NCBI GenBank assembly: GCA_023231475.1 | Contig: JALJEE010000137.1 | Span: 50,686-114,685, forward strand | Reading direction: 5' to 3' | DNA: 64,000 bases | DNA from: Seison nebaliae | Taxonomy: Eukaryota; Rotifera; Pararotatoria; Seisonacea; Seisonidae | Part shown: positions 37,350-47,689 of the stretch, one piece after another | Layout: every line of letters begins with the position of its first letter | How positions within the stretch are numbered: the stretch's first letter is position 1 | Made by a program: the position numbers and the translations under genes | The notes under the pieces: generated by a model | The model's input: the letters and a program-made list of their open reading frames with translations, nothing else | Database searches by the model: none | What the model was told of the DNA's origin: nothing

Positions 37350-38090
37350 TTTCAACGAGAAATTACTCTAGAAAACAAAATTTTTCTACTTTATTAAATG
37401 AAAGAACGAAAGAAAACAGACACAATTTGCCCGTTATTAGCTCAGTAAATAAATGAATGAAATAAAGTAATGTTGTCGTTTATTCATTGAACAATTCGAA
37501 ATTAAATATCATAATCCTCAATTTGTCTATGAAATTTTTGTACATGTTTCATCCGAAGATATATATAGTTTTAATTGAAGTACATTCTTGAATATACAGC
37601 TGCTGTATTCTAAAGTAATCGGAAAAAATTCGATTTTTTTAAATGTTCATAACTTTCTTCAAATAGCATTATATGCGTAAAGGACCATATCGTTAAATAG
37701 TCTTGTTTTATTTTTTTTAAATGTCCAATAATTAGTAATTATTGAGCATTTTTTCGAAAAGGCACTTTTTGTATTATCTAAGAAATTTACTTAATTGAAA
37801 AATTTTAATTATTCTATCTTCTTCACCATCATCAAAACATCTAAATTGGTAAGAGAAAACTATATTTTTTGTTGGATTTTTTGTGCAAATATTTCAGAGC
37901 TCAGCAGGGTACCTAATCTAAAATCGATTTTTATAAAAGTGATCTCAAATTGATCGTCTATTGTCTATGTATAGTGGATTGTTTAAGAATAATTATGTAT
38001 CATAATATTATTTTAAATAAATAATAGTAATAATTATTATTATTTTGTAATTTTAGATATATATAAAATTAATCGAATGAAATGGTTTTA
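37350..38090. other. Convergent spacer COX5A / secreted orphan
   Basis: About 740 bp, AT-rich; AATAAA-like signals near 37447 and 38019. No gene recognised. Confidence 0.4.
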
Positions 38091-38921
38091 TTAATCTAAT
38101 GAGTTCGGTTCAATTGAGATTATTAATGTTTTAAATTTATAGGAATGTTCGTTCTTAAAATGTCTAATAAATACGTCATCGTTGTGAGAAATAAGAGGTT
38201 CGTCCTTAGACCAAAAACCAAATCCTTCTTTTGCTGAGGTGTTGTGTCGATTTTTCACTTGAAATGTCGAGTTTAATTGGTTAGATACCCATGATTGAGA
38301 TACACCGTTGTAGATAACCGAACTATCCATTTTATAGCCATTTGAACAAGTGATGGGTGTATTTAAATAAATTTTAAGTAGTTTATTACTATCCTTTTCT
38401 ATTAAATTGAGTACAATGGAAAAATTAGACGCCACATATGTCAATTTCGATAGAACATTTAATCCGACAAAATAATTTTCGTTATCAAAGTTAAATCCAT
38501 TTTGGTACTGAGCAAGTGAATACCTGGGTTTCATCTTCAATTGCGCAAATTGTACAGTTTCTTGATTATATGTTATATTCTCATATTTCGATACATATTT
38601 TCCGTCGCTGAATTCTAACAAATCAGGAAAAGATGCATTAAAGTCTGATCTGATAAGGATTAAAGTTGGAATGTTCGGAAGACTGAGAAATTTCTCCAGT
38701 TCGTATACACAGGTTTTTGATTTGAGTAAATTAAAAGAAAAATTCACTCCATCTTTTACCATCAATTTAACTCCAACACATTCACTCACATTTGCACATT
38801 TGAGTACTGAATATGCGATGAATTTCCCCATTCTATCCTCAACAACATTGCTATCTTGTTGTCTGAATACGATCTCTCCCGAATGTTGATGAATCAGAAC
38901 GACGAGCATAAAAAACAACAT
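38091..38921 (-). CDS. Secreted protein of unknown family
   Basis: 276 aa, one exon. A hydrophobic signal peptide (MLFFMLVVLIHQHSG) is followed by a domain with paired Cys (LKCANVSECVG ... KTCVYE) that resembles PAN/apple-like modules of nematode secreted proteins. A second half (YQNGFNFDNENYFVGLNVLSKLTY ... FGFWSKDEP) recalls the fold pattern of fibrinogen-related domains (W/F-LGL-x-LT). Both resemblances are weak and read by eye. Several N-x-S/T sites fit an extracellular glycoprotein. Confidence 0.55.
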   Translation of the reverse strand: MLFFMLVVLIHQHSGEIVFRQQDSNVVEDRMGKFIAYSVLKCANVSECVGVKLMVKDGVNFSFNLLKSKTCVYELEKFLSLPNIPTLILIRSDFNASFPDLLEFSDGKYVSKYENITYNQETVQFAQLKMKPRYSLAQYQNGFNFDNENYFVGLNVLSKLTYVASNFSIVLNLIEKDSNKLLKIYLNTPITCSNGYKMDSSVIYNGVSQSWVSNQLNSTFQVKNRHNTSAKEGFGFWSKDEPLISHNDDVFIRHFKNEHSYKFKTLIISIEPNSLD

Positions 38922-40351
38922 TTTTTTTCAAAATAAAATAAACTCAAAAAAAATTTCCCGAGAAACTTCCCGTTTGCTTAAAACATATAGACCATGGATG
39001 TCAAATTGGGAGGAAGAAAGAGAAAAAAATAGTTTTCAGCTTCCTCTGCGTTATAGAGTTGTAATGTAAAAACTACAGAATGACATGATTTGTCTCTTCG
39101 TTCCTCCCAACTTGACATCCATGATATAGACAATTTCCCTTAGTAAATATAATGAAAACTTTAAAATCCATTTTTCAAAACTTAATTTGCACTAAAAGAA
39201 CGATCAATAATAAACATCGACCGGCAACCATACATCCTATTTTCTTGTTATTCCTTATTTGTCGTTGAATAATAAATATGGAGGCGTTTTTATGATACGA
39301 CTTTCTACTGGGAAAATTCCTATTGATCAATATGATTCGCATATTAAAACATAATGATTAAATAGAATAAAACTGTTAAAGGTTTGTTGTTAGTAAATAA
39401 TAATATAATAATAATATGGTCGATTGAACGGTTTAGAACAATCTATACATTTGACCATCCTTGTAATATATATGTATGTCGAAGTATATTGTTGTATTTT
39501 AAAGATATACAGCAAGATACTAGAATTGGCGCCAGCAAGACAAATATCCAGACATCGTAACTAATTTCCGATTATTCGGAGCAGAAATCCTATCAATGAT
39601 CCTTTAGTCGACATTCGACCTTATAATGTAATTTATTCGTAGTTTTCACATTGTGTGTCCCGAGTTCAATAAATAACCATTTTCAACATGCAGTTATGTA
39701 TTTTCTATATATAATTCTGTATAAAAAATTATTTAATATACTTACCGGTCGATTTCTAGAGGAACACTTCCGATTCTTTTGATATTGAAGGATTTTATTT
39801 CCTTCAGGATTTTTATTTCCGTTAATTCGAAATTTATTTTCTATTTTATCGATGCTTCTAAAGCGTTCGATTCACAGAGTTGTAAATTTCTTCGAATGTT
39901 TTATTCCTTTCATCACAAGTGCAAATACTTTTTCATTCGTTTGAAACTTCGTCTATTTATGACTTTTTGTTGCGACTTTTATGGGCTCGCCATCTCCTTA
40001 TCAAACACACACACAAATGGTTATTTTGCCTTGATCGAGCATATAACCGAGAGGTACGTATGTTACTCGGATGTGGCAAGCCCTTTAACAGAGCTACCAC
40101 TTCTCTTAACGGAAAGATATTAGAGAATACTTGATCCTGTGGCTCAGGAATCTCCACTCCATCTTTCGATCAATGTGAGGAATTTTTTTCGCCATTAAAA
40201 TTTTTCTGTGAATATTACACATTAGAAACTCCTAATTCCATAACTAACTTCCGTACTATATTGTTAAATTTTAACATCATATTTTTTTTGCCGGATCTGT
40301 TGCGTTTTATGATTTTACATGATTTGTTTGACAATCTCAATTGTTTAATAA
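38922..40351. other. Gene-poor stretch with an inverted repeat, upstream of tRNA-Trp
   Basis: About 1.4 kb. It holds the imperfect inverted repeat at 38984-39132 and several short open frames. One (39779-40123) contains the word FIDASKAFD, like LINE reverse transcriptases, but nothing else supports it. No host gene recognised. Confidence 0.45.
38984..39132. repeat. Imperfect inverted repeat, MITE-like
   Basis: Two arms of about 40 bp (38984-39023 and 39092-39132) match as reverse complements with few changes (core ATGGATGTCAAxTTGGGAGG); about 70 bp lie between them. The size and AT-rich flanks fit a small non-autonomous DNA element or a hairpin. No target-site duplication could be established by eye. 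Confidence 0.6.
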
Positions 40352-40423
40352 GACTTCGTGGCGCAATGGTAGCGCGTTCGACTCCAGATCGAAAGGTTGC
40401 GTGTTCGAATCACGTCGAGGTCG
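40352..40423 (+). tRNA. tRNA-Trp (anticodon CCA)
   Basis: 72 nt. Acceptor stem GACTTCG/CGAGGTC pairs fully (one T-G wobble). D-arm GCGCAATGGTAGCGC, anticodon arm TTCGA-CTCCAGA-TCGAA with anticodon CCA, and T-arm GCGTG-TTCGAAT-CACGT with one weak pair. B-box GTTCGAATC is present and a run of Ts follows at about 40430, a Pol III terminator. Very similar to animal tRNA-Trp. Confidence 0.96.
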
Positions 40424-40728
40424 ATTAATTTTTCAAAGTTTTTTTGACGAGCACAACATTAAAAAATAACATAATTTGAAGAAAATAAATTTAAAATTTA
40501 TAAACTTTGCCAAATATTTCATCAATAAGAAGGTTGTAATATTGTTAACATAAAAATTCAATAAAGATTAAGTAGCAATTTTAATGAACGACTATCGATC
40601 AACACCTATCTCTTGGTGGTTTTTTTTTGGATTTGGATAAGTTTCCTTATAATTCCAAAATGTGTTGAATGAAATTGAATAAAAAATTTATTAAAATTTT
40701 TAGCACAAGTTCATCAAGTTGGTGAAAG

Positions 40729-42960
40729 ATGAAAAGTAAATTAGATTTTCTTCAAATAGTCGATATAAACAATTCGTTCTTGATCATCGATGAATCGTGG
40801 AGGGAAATGTTTGATGATTATGGAACGGTTTCCAACGTCGTTCTAGACAATGAACGATCGATATATTCGATATACTATTTCAATTATTCTTCTTCCACAT
40901 TCCAATATGAGGAGCAATTATTGTCAAACCGTAAATTTACGATGTTTATCGATCTTCATCGCATTTACAATCATCTACAATCATTTCCATACCAAATGGA
41001 ATTCGAATTTTTCGTACGGAAATTCTTCAATCAAATTTTCATGAATTTATCAGAAATTGCTCACAGAATTCAAATAATTTTATCGCCACGTCATCTCGAT
41101 GAAGTGAATGACGAGAAAATTCATCATGATGATCGTTGTCTTTTTTTGAGTATGTTCGAATCGAATGCGAATCGAGTTGAGATTCGTACGGAATTAATTC
41201 CGTTTCTTCGATTTGTGAAAATTGGGAAACAAATGAAATTGTATAATTTGAATAAGAGTTTGAGGAGATGGATGGATATGGATGATTTGGAGGAGATGGA
41301 TCTTAGTAATAAACAACTCATTTCATTCGTTCATCATTGGCTCTTATCCGAATATAGTCTCACTTCTCGAAGCACAACATTCACAAAAGGAAGAAATGGA
41401 GAAATGACACAAACTTTCTTCATTCCTCTCAATTGCTCATTAACCAAATGTCTCATGGATCATAATAATTCATATTTCAATCAGTTAAATAAAAACCATT
41501 CAACTACCATCATTCTAATCGTGGATGGTATCGACAATTTCTTAAGTTGCTTCTCAAAAACACCCACAATTTTCCAATTACTCCAAATGACAAATGATGA
41601 GAATGACATCACACAAATCGGTTCAATTCCTTCAGCAGTTTAATTGATTGTTCTCATTCTTTTGTCATTAATGTTATTTTTCAGAAAAGATCTTTTCTTC
41701 GTTGGAAATTAAATGATATTGATGAGAAAGAAGGAAATGTCATGTACTCAAATTTATTCATTCATAACATTAACGATTATCAAAAGATTTGGAATGAAAT
41801 AAATTTAAAGTTAATTAAAATTAATAAATTTTAATCGATAAATTCATTTAAATTTCAAGTAACGAAGAACATATCAATGATTTGAACACATATTTTACAA
41901 ATTTGAAAATTAAATATGATACTTCAATCCACCCCCAATATTTGAAATATGAGAAAGTTTTTTTTTTCATCAAATTTTCTTTTTTACTTTCAGGTTCGTT
42001 CCAATCCAAATACATTCACAAACAACAATCTACAATATAATGCTTTCGTCAAACGATATTTATCGTCCAAAGGCGCCACGTTATTTTCATCATCAATTTC
42101 ATCTCTTTTTTTTTTATTTCGTAGATTTCCTTTCAATTTAACTCTTCAAACATTTTTGAGAATTTCTCGATTATTCATTATTCGAAATGATCAACAATTT
42201 CTTGAACTCATAATCGTTAGAAAAATTATAATATTGAATGAATAATAATCATTTAATATAAAGGAGAAATTTGCTTTGTCTATTTTCCATAATGTTGAAT
42301 GGATGAAACATCTGAAATCGTCCGTCAATTATCCCCTAGACCAATCATACGATGTACAACGATTATTAAAGAAATTAACAAATTATCTTCAAATTTGTCA
42401 TAACAACTTCTCAAGAAATCAATCACTATTTGAAGAATTTAAGTAATTCTTTCGATTTTTTATTTTTCCTGATTATAATTTTAGTCCACTGAAAAATGGA
42501 CAGTCATTCATTAACTGGATATTAGAGAACTTGAGCGATACTCGTCATCAAAAAAAAAGACTTGAAAAAATAATGACACAATATTCGGAAGTGCACAGAA
42601 ATATTTCTTCGAAACAATCGAAGAATTCGAGTATGACGAATACAGTTACGAAAACATTCTCATCAATAAAGTTGGTGAGAAAATTTTAAAGAAAATTAAA
42701 TTTAAAATTCTTCCTTTTTCAGTAACTGGTTTAAAAATGTGGAGATGAATGAAAATGAAAATTTAAATAATTCGATGAATATCGATCATACTTCCAGTCA
42801 TTTTGATGTTGTTGTTGTTATAAGAAATGCAACAAATATTTCGATCGATTCAAACAAAGACGATAATGGAGAATATTCTACTGTTCCTTTTTATATTTTC
42901 TTTTTATATTTAATCTATTTGATAGTCTATCCCAATTCTCTCGCTAAATGGACTCACTAA
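40729..42960 (+). CDS. Unrecognised 636-aa protein, eight exons
   Basis: Exons 40729-41637, 41685-41809, 41860-41956, 41994-42079, 42125-42215, 42264-42442, 42485-42670, 42723-42960 agree in phase. No family recognised. Seen: a mixed alpha/beta N-terminal half with a Walker B-like strand (STTIILIVDGIDNF), helical middle (FNLTLQTFLRISRLFII..., VEWMKHLKSSVNYPLDQSYDVQRLL) and a hydrophobic C-terminal segment (VPFYIFFLYLIYLIVYP) that may be a tail anchor. The 45-nt piece 42080-42124 is in frame without a stop but begins GTT and ends TAG; I take it as an intron. Even and low-repeat composition over 600 aa suggests a conserved but fast-evolving gene. Confidence 0.6.
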
Positions 42961-45617
42961 TTATAAAAAGTTGTTGGGCGATTTCTTTTAATCACTCAAC
43001 AAATATCAATTATCCAATATCAATTAGTTATTATATTTATTGCCAATTTGAAAATTTTGATGATTTAAAGTATAAACAAACTATTAAATTGAGAACTAAT
43101 TTAAAACCTCAATTTTATTTGATTTAAGTCTTACTAATCATGATTAAAATTTGCTCTAATTGTAATTGAAAAATATAAATTTGAATTATTCTAAAAATTA
43201 TTATTATTATCAGCGAACTGTCACCTAATTAAAAAAAACATAATATATTTGTAATCTATGGAAACTTTAGATTTAAAAAATGGTTTCTTTGTTTACCCGC
43301 ACTTTTCTTGGTTGTACAGTCTAATTAAACACAAAACATGGAATATAAATACATTTGATTCTATTCAGTTTCTATTCAATTTATATTTTTAATGTTTCTT
43401 TACAATCACGTTTTAGCTCGTTGTCTTTGACTAAAGCTATATGGATATATCAAATATTGGATTGTCCAATATCAGAGGATGACTTTTACTTGAACTCTTT
43501 ACTTTTATTTTCCGGAAAGAGGGTCGGTGATAAAAATTTAAGGAGAAAAAAGGTCCAACTATTGGATTAGTTGAGAATGTGCAGGTAATAATTTTGGCAG
43601 TTAATAGATAGTCTATTTGACCAATATTGCGGGCATGGTGTTGATTTGAACACTCTACGATGAACGTTGTTTCACTTTGGAAGTCTAACACTGAAATTTC
43701 TTTTAAAACCCACAAGTGATTCAACAGATGATGATAACGTTTTCGAGTTAACTATGCAGGATGAATCGTCAAATCTCAATTAGTGGATGGACAATCATTA
43801 ATCGTATGAAAATCAGAAAACTTTTCAAAATCAACATCAAGCCCGAAATATTGGTAAAATAAACCATCTATTATTAAATTAAACTGAGAAAATTATATCA
43901 CTTATAATAGGAGAACGTTCAGAACGGGTCGTTTTCATCATGTTCATTATCGTTCTCAAATGATTCTCCAACCAATATTCTAGGAGAATTTACCGAAAAT
44001 CCAGAGAATTTGAATTCAATTGGAAATGATACTGATGGCCCGTCGTTTGTTCGAAGACTAAATTCTCAAAAACCTCTCACTCCGGAGGAAATATCAATTA
44101 TTTTCGGAGGTTCAACTCGTCTGTAACTTCCCGCCATCGTCGGAATAAAATCATGTTCGACGAACATATCTAGAATTCGCGGACAAATTAGAGAAATTAA
44201 TAGAAATGTCAGTATGACATTATATAACCATACATTCACTCGGAATACATCAATCAGTTCAGAACGATTAAAATAGTACGAGTGGAACTAGTTTATCTTC
44301 TAACTCTACTGATCCAATTCTGTAAGTGGTAATCTCCTGGAGTATCGTTCAAATTCTTTGGATTTCCTTTATATTCTCCTACGATTATCTCGAGAATTCT
44401 AGGAGAATCTATGGGAAATCTAAAGAATTTGAATTATAGAAATGGTACTGATGACCAGTTATTTATTCGAGAATTAAGATCTCCAAGACGTCTCACTTCG
44501 GAGGAAATGTCAATAATTCACGGAGAATCAATTTTTCTATGAAAACCGTTATCACTGGGATACAAACATTTGGTCAAAGTTTAACAAATGTATCAGAAAT
44601 TATTGGAGAATCGATGGTAATCGAAGGTAAAAAGAGTAGGAAATTTTCTGTGACATCCAATAAAGGCTCTTAAAATTCTCGGAGTTACTTCAAAAATTGC
44701 CGATAAATCTCTAGAGGTCTCACAGGTCAGTCAGTCAGGTAATTTCTATCGAAATTAGAACTGAAAATCGATTTGGAACATTTTGGGAAACTAATGAAGA
44801 AATTTGGAAGGACGTACCAGTCTAAAACCAATTCGATAATTTTTTTTAAAATTTCCTATTTAACTTTTAAGTTTGTTCCTCAGGAGCATTAAACATGACT
44901 CTTCGTAAGAAATAAACAATAATAATAATATTGTTAGAGTAAAAATAATTATTGAATTCGTTTCGAATTTTTCCTGAACATCCTTAAATCTCAATTCTAA
45001 TCGAAAGAAGAATAAGATGTTATGTAGTTTTACTAGAACTAAACGAAATCAGCTCAGTATTTAATTAAGTTCATTTGTTTTATGGATATTTGAGTTTAGG
45101 AAAAAAATGAGTTTCTGAAAAATTGAAAAGAAGAGGAAAATCGGACATTAAAATGGTTGTCATGGAAACGAATATCAATGGAACTTTTAACACTTTATAA
45201 TCGGAATAAAAATAAATCTGCATGATCAACAATAGAGAAGAATAGAGTGAGAAAGCATTTACGTTTAAATTGTTCGACATACAATCCTTTCCATTGGGAG
45301 AAAGAAAAAGGAAATAAAAAAACTGTTTCTTTCGTACGTACATGACTTTTGAGAGCTGGGTGTAGCTGATTATTCCGCTAAGAACTTTATGAATAATATG
45401 GTATAAATCGTCGATAGAAACATATACTAACAATTGAATGAACAATAACAATAGTTAGTTTCATTATAGAGAAGTGTTTCGATGGATTTCCATTTGTTTT
45501 GATACTATACTATTAATAAATAATTTCTGTTTATCAAACAAATACTATTCTATACTGGAATGGGAGAATTATTTCAAATTAATAATATTTTTGTTTAGTT
45601 TGATTCCTATAGAACTT
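42961..45617. other. 2.6-kb gene-poor region with a diverged direct repeat
   Basis: No recognised gene. The main structure is a pair of related 150-bp segments at 43977-44126 and 44396-44542 (separate entry). Elsewhere short frames only, on both strands. Confidence 0.5.
43977..44542 (+). repeat. Diverged direct duplication with open frames
   Basis: Copies 43977-44126 and 44396-44542 each read about 48 codons to a stop at the same relative place. Copy A runs ILGEFTENPENLNSIGND then LTPEEISIIFGG; copy B runs ILGESMGNLKNLNYRNGTD then LTSEEMSIIHGE. Similarity is clearer in protein than in DNA, which suggests duplicated exons of an unrecognised gene, intact or decayed; I could not build a full exon chain. 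Confidence 0.5.
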
Positions 45618-46916
45618 ATGGATTGGAAGAATGAAACAGATCTCACGAATAAAACACTACTACCTACATCACCTTTATTTTTAGCCATCATCTCATCTAC
45701 GCCGTCACCACGAACGGGCAATTCTGTAAAGATATTTTTAGATAATATTGACAAGTCTCTCAATGAATTATCGAGAAGTTGGTGCGAAAGAAACTGCAGT
45801 CAAAAAATTTGCACGCAAATCTCATTCGATTTGGAATCTAATAAATATTTGAGGAATAAAAATTTTGTGGAAAAAAATGAAGAGAAATCCGGTGAACCTT
45901 GGCTTTATGCGTTGTCGGGATGGAAAGGCAAAGAAGATCAGCTGTTTACTAAACTAACGGAAAATAAAAATTCTACTTCATATCAACTCATTTATGAATC
46001 GAATACATTATCATTCAAACGACGACCATATCAAGAGAAAATGGGAAATAATAAAATCCGCAGTCAAAAACAGTCCAGATATCGAAATAATTTGAAGAAA
46101 CCATGTCGTCAATATGATCATTCAATATGGATCACATCTGACATATCTGCGTCTTCTCCTTCCTCACCATCAAAAAAAGAGATGATGGTTAAAGATCAAT
46201 CAACATTAAGAGACCGACTAGATAAACAATATCCTAATGAGAATGGAGAAAATCATCATCGGCGAATCACCAAAACTAAAAGAACTTCATCAAAATCTTC
46301 ATTTCGGAGTGACAATTCCCAAACGGTTTCCTTAACGAAAATTAATATTGATAGAAAAAATCATTTAACAAATAACGATATGGTCATCGGTTATAATTCC
46401 ACATCGAAATTATTCCAAAATCATTTGAATATTAATTCGAATATTATTTCGAAAGGAATTATTTCGATGGATAACATCCTGGCAAGAGACAAAATTCAGA
46501 ACGATACTAATCTCGACAATTTGTCTCATCAAGTCAATTTATCGATGGAGAGCAATTTGACACCAACCTCTTCCACAGCAATTAGTAATATTGCCTCTGG
46601 TACGCCATTCATATATCCAAAGAACATTATCTGGAATAGTTCGAGGAAGAATCAACGACAAACTCAATATTCTCAACTTCAACAACAACAACAACAAATT
46701 AATAGAAAGAATGAATTAGTGAATGATGTGATGAAAAGAAATATATTCACCACCGAATTCGACAAACGTAAAAAGAGAATTAGGAATCCTCATACAACAA
46801 AGTTTGGGAATAATATCAGGAAAGAAGAAATGCAACATTCCCTTTTCTCTGCCGACTCGAAACATAGTCATCATTTCCTAACACCATTAAATGTCAATTC
46901 GAAGAAGCATTTTTAG
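45618..46916 (+). CDS. Unrecognised low-complexity protein
   Basis: 432 aa from the ATG at 45618 (the frame is open back to 45474 but without an ATG; an upstream exon is possible). Only the first 120 residues look folded (IFLDNIDKSLNELSRSWCERNC, with a few Cys); the rest is rich in Asn/Ser/Lys/Arg with a short poly-Gln (near 46680). No domain recognised. Length without stops in AT-rich DNA and preserved codon structure are the support for coding. Confidence 0.5.
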   Translation: MDWKNETDLTNKTLLPTSPLFLAIISSTPSPRTGNSVKIFLDNIDKSLNELSRSWCERNCSQKICTQISFDLESNKYLRNKNFVEKNEEKSGEPWLYALSGWKGKEDQLFTKLTENKNSTSYQLIYESNTLSFKRRPYQEKMGNNKIRSQKQSRYRNNLKKPCRQYDHSIWITSDISASSPSSPSKKEMMVKDQSTLRDRLDKQYPNENGENHHRRITKTKRTSSKSSFRSDNSQTVSLTKINIDRKNHLTNNDMVIGYNSTSKLFQNHLNINSNIISKGIISMDNILARDKIQNDTNLDNLSHQVNLSMESNLTPTSSTAISNIASGTPFIYPKNIIWNSSRKNQRQTQYSQLQQQQQQINRKNELVNDVMKRNIFTTEFDKRKKRIRNPHTTKFGNNIRKEEMQHSLFSADSKHSHHFLTPLNVNSKKHF

Positions 46917-47689
46917 TTTTCAATTTCTTTATCTCTTTCAATCGTCCCTAGTGTTCTTTATTTATCATTGTTATCTCATCAATATATCTCAAAATAAAAC
47001 TATTCCTTTATTAATCACCATACCATTGAAAGTCAAATATATGTATTTTTTTATTATTTTTATTTCTCTTTCTAAAATCTTGGACTGATAATGATAAAAA
47101 CTTTCGTGAAATATCAACAAACGATCTAATATCTATTAATTTATTCTTAATAACAACAACAACACACAAACGAATGAGTTAGCTTAACGACTGACTTGTC
47201 TTTTGAAGGACAATTGATGACTACAAATAATGTAACTATATTCTGAAATTTGAAAGTTTTCTTGTCAACTGATGAATATGATCGTAGCTGATTTTATATG
47301 TTAGATATTAGGTATAATCGCACATTATTCCAATCGCAAATGAGAAAAGCTTCAAATTAAACGAAATCATTTTACTTCTTATAATTTGTTAGTTATAAGA
47401 ATAATTATTAAAATAAATAAATTTTAATTTATGTTGAAAAAAGATGTTAAACTTACGTTCAAATGTGAAATTTGATAATAGTAAATTTTGGACCATCCAG
47501 AAATTTTCTAATTTCCAATTGAAAATCACAAAAAATTCTTTTTATAGAGAAGGGAACTTTTGACGTATTTTTTTCTCAATTATTTTTTTATAATCATACA
47601 TTATTATTTTTCCATGAATCAGCCTGGAAATACGTTTTCTTTTTTTTAAAGTAGATAGTAATAGAGATTTTCATCGACTGATTATCGAA
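46917..47689. other. Intergenic spacer before NELF-A
   Basis: About 770 bp, AT-rich; nothing recognised beyond short homopolymer runs. Confidence 0.4.

Noticed and set aside
39470-39560. TTGGCGCCAG-type word after an AATAAA-poor, TA-rich stretch, resembling a retroelement primer-binding site next to an LTR end
   Set aside because: No matching second LTR, no terminal TG...CA pair that I could trust and no internal coding parts nearby. At most a very old LTR fragment; not called.
39779-40123. Open frame containing FIDASKAFD, like LINE reverse transcriptases
   Set aside because: A nine-residue word only; the flanking residues do not follow RT motifs and no other LINE domain is present.
39919-40134. 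Short open frames just before tRNA-Trp that repeat words such as ITERYV / NREVRM in different frames
   Set aside because: Overlapping frames of the same DNA; no homology or splice chain.
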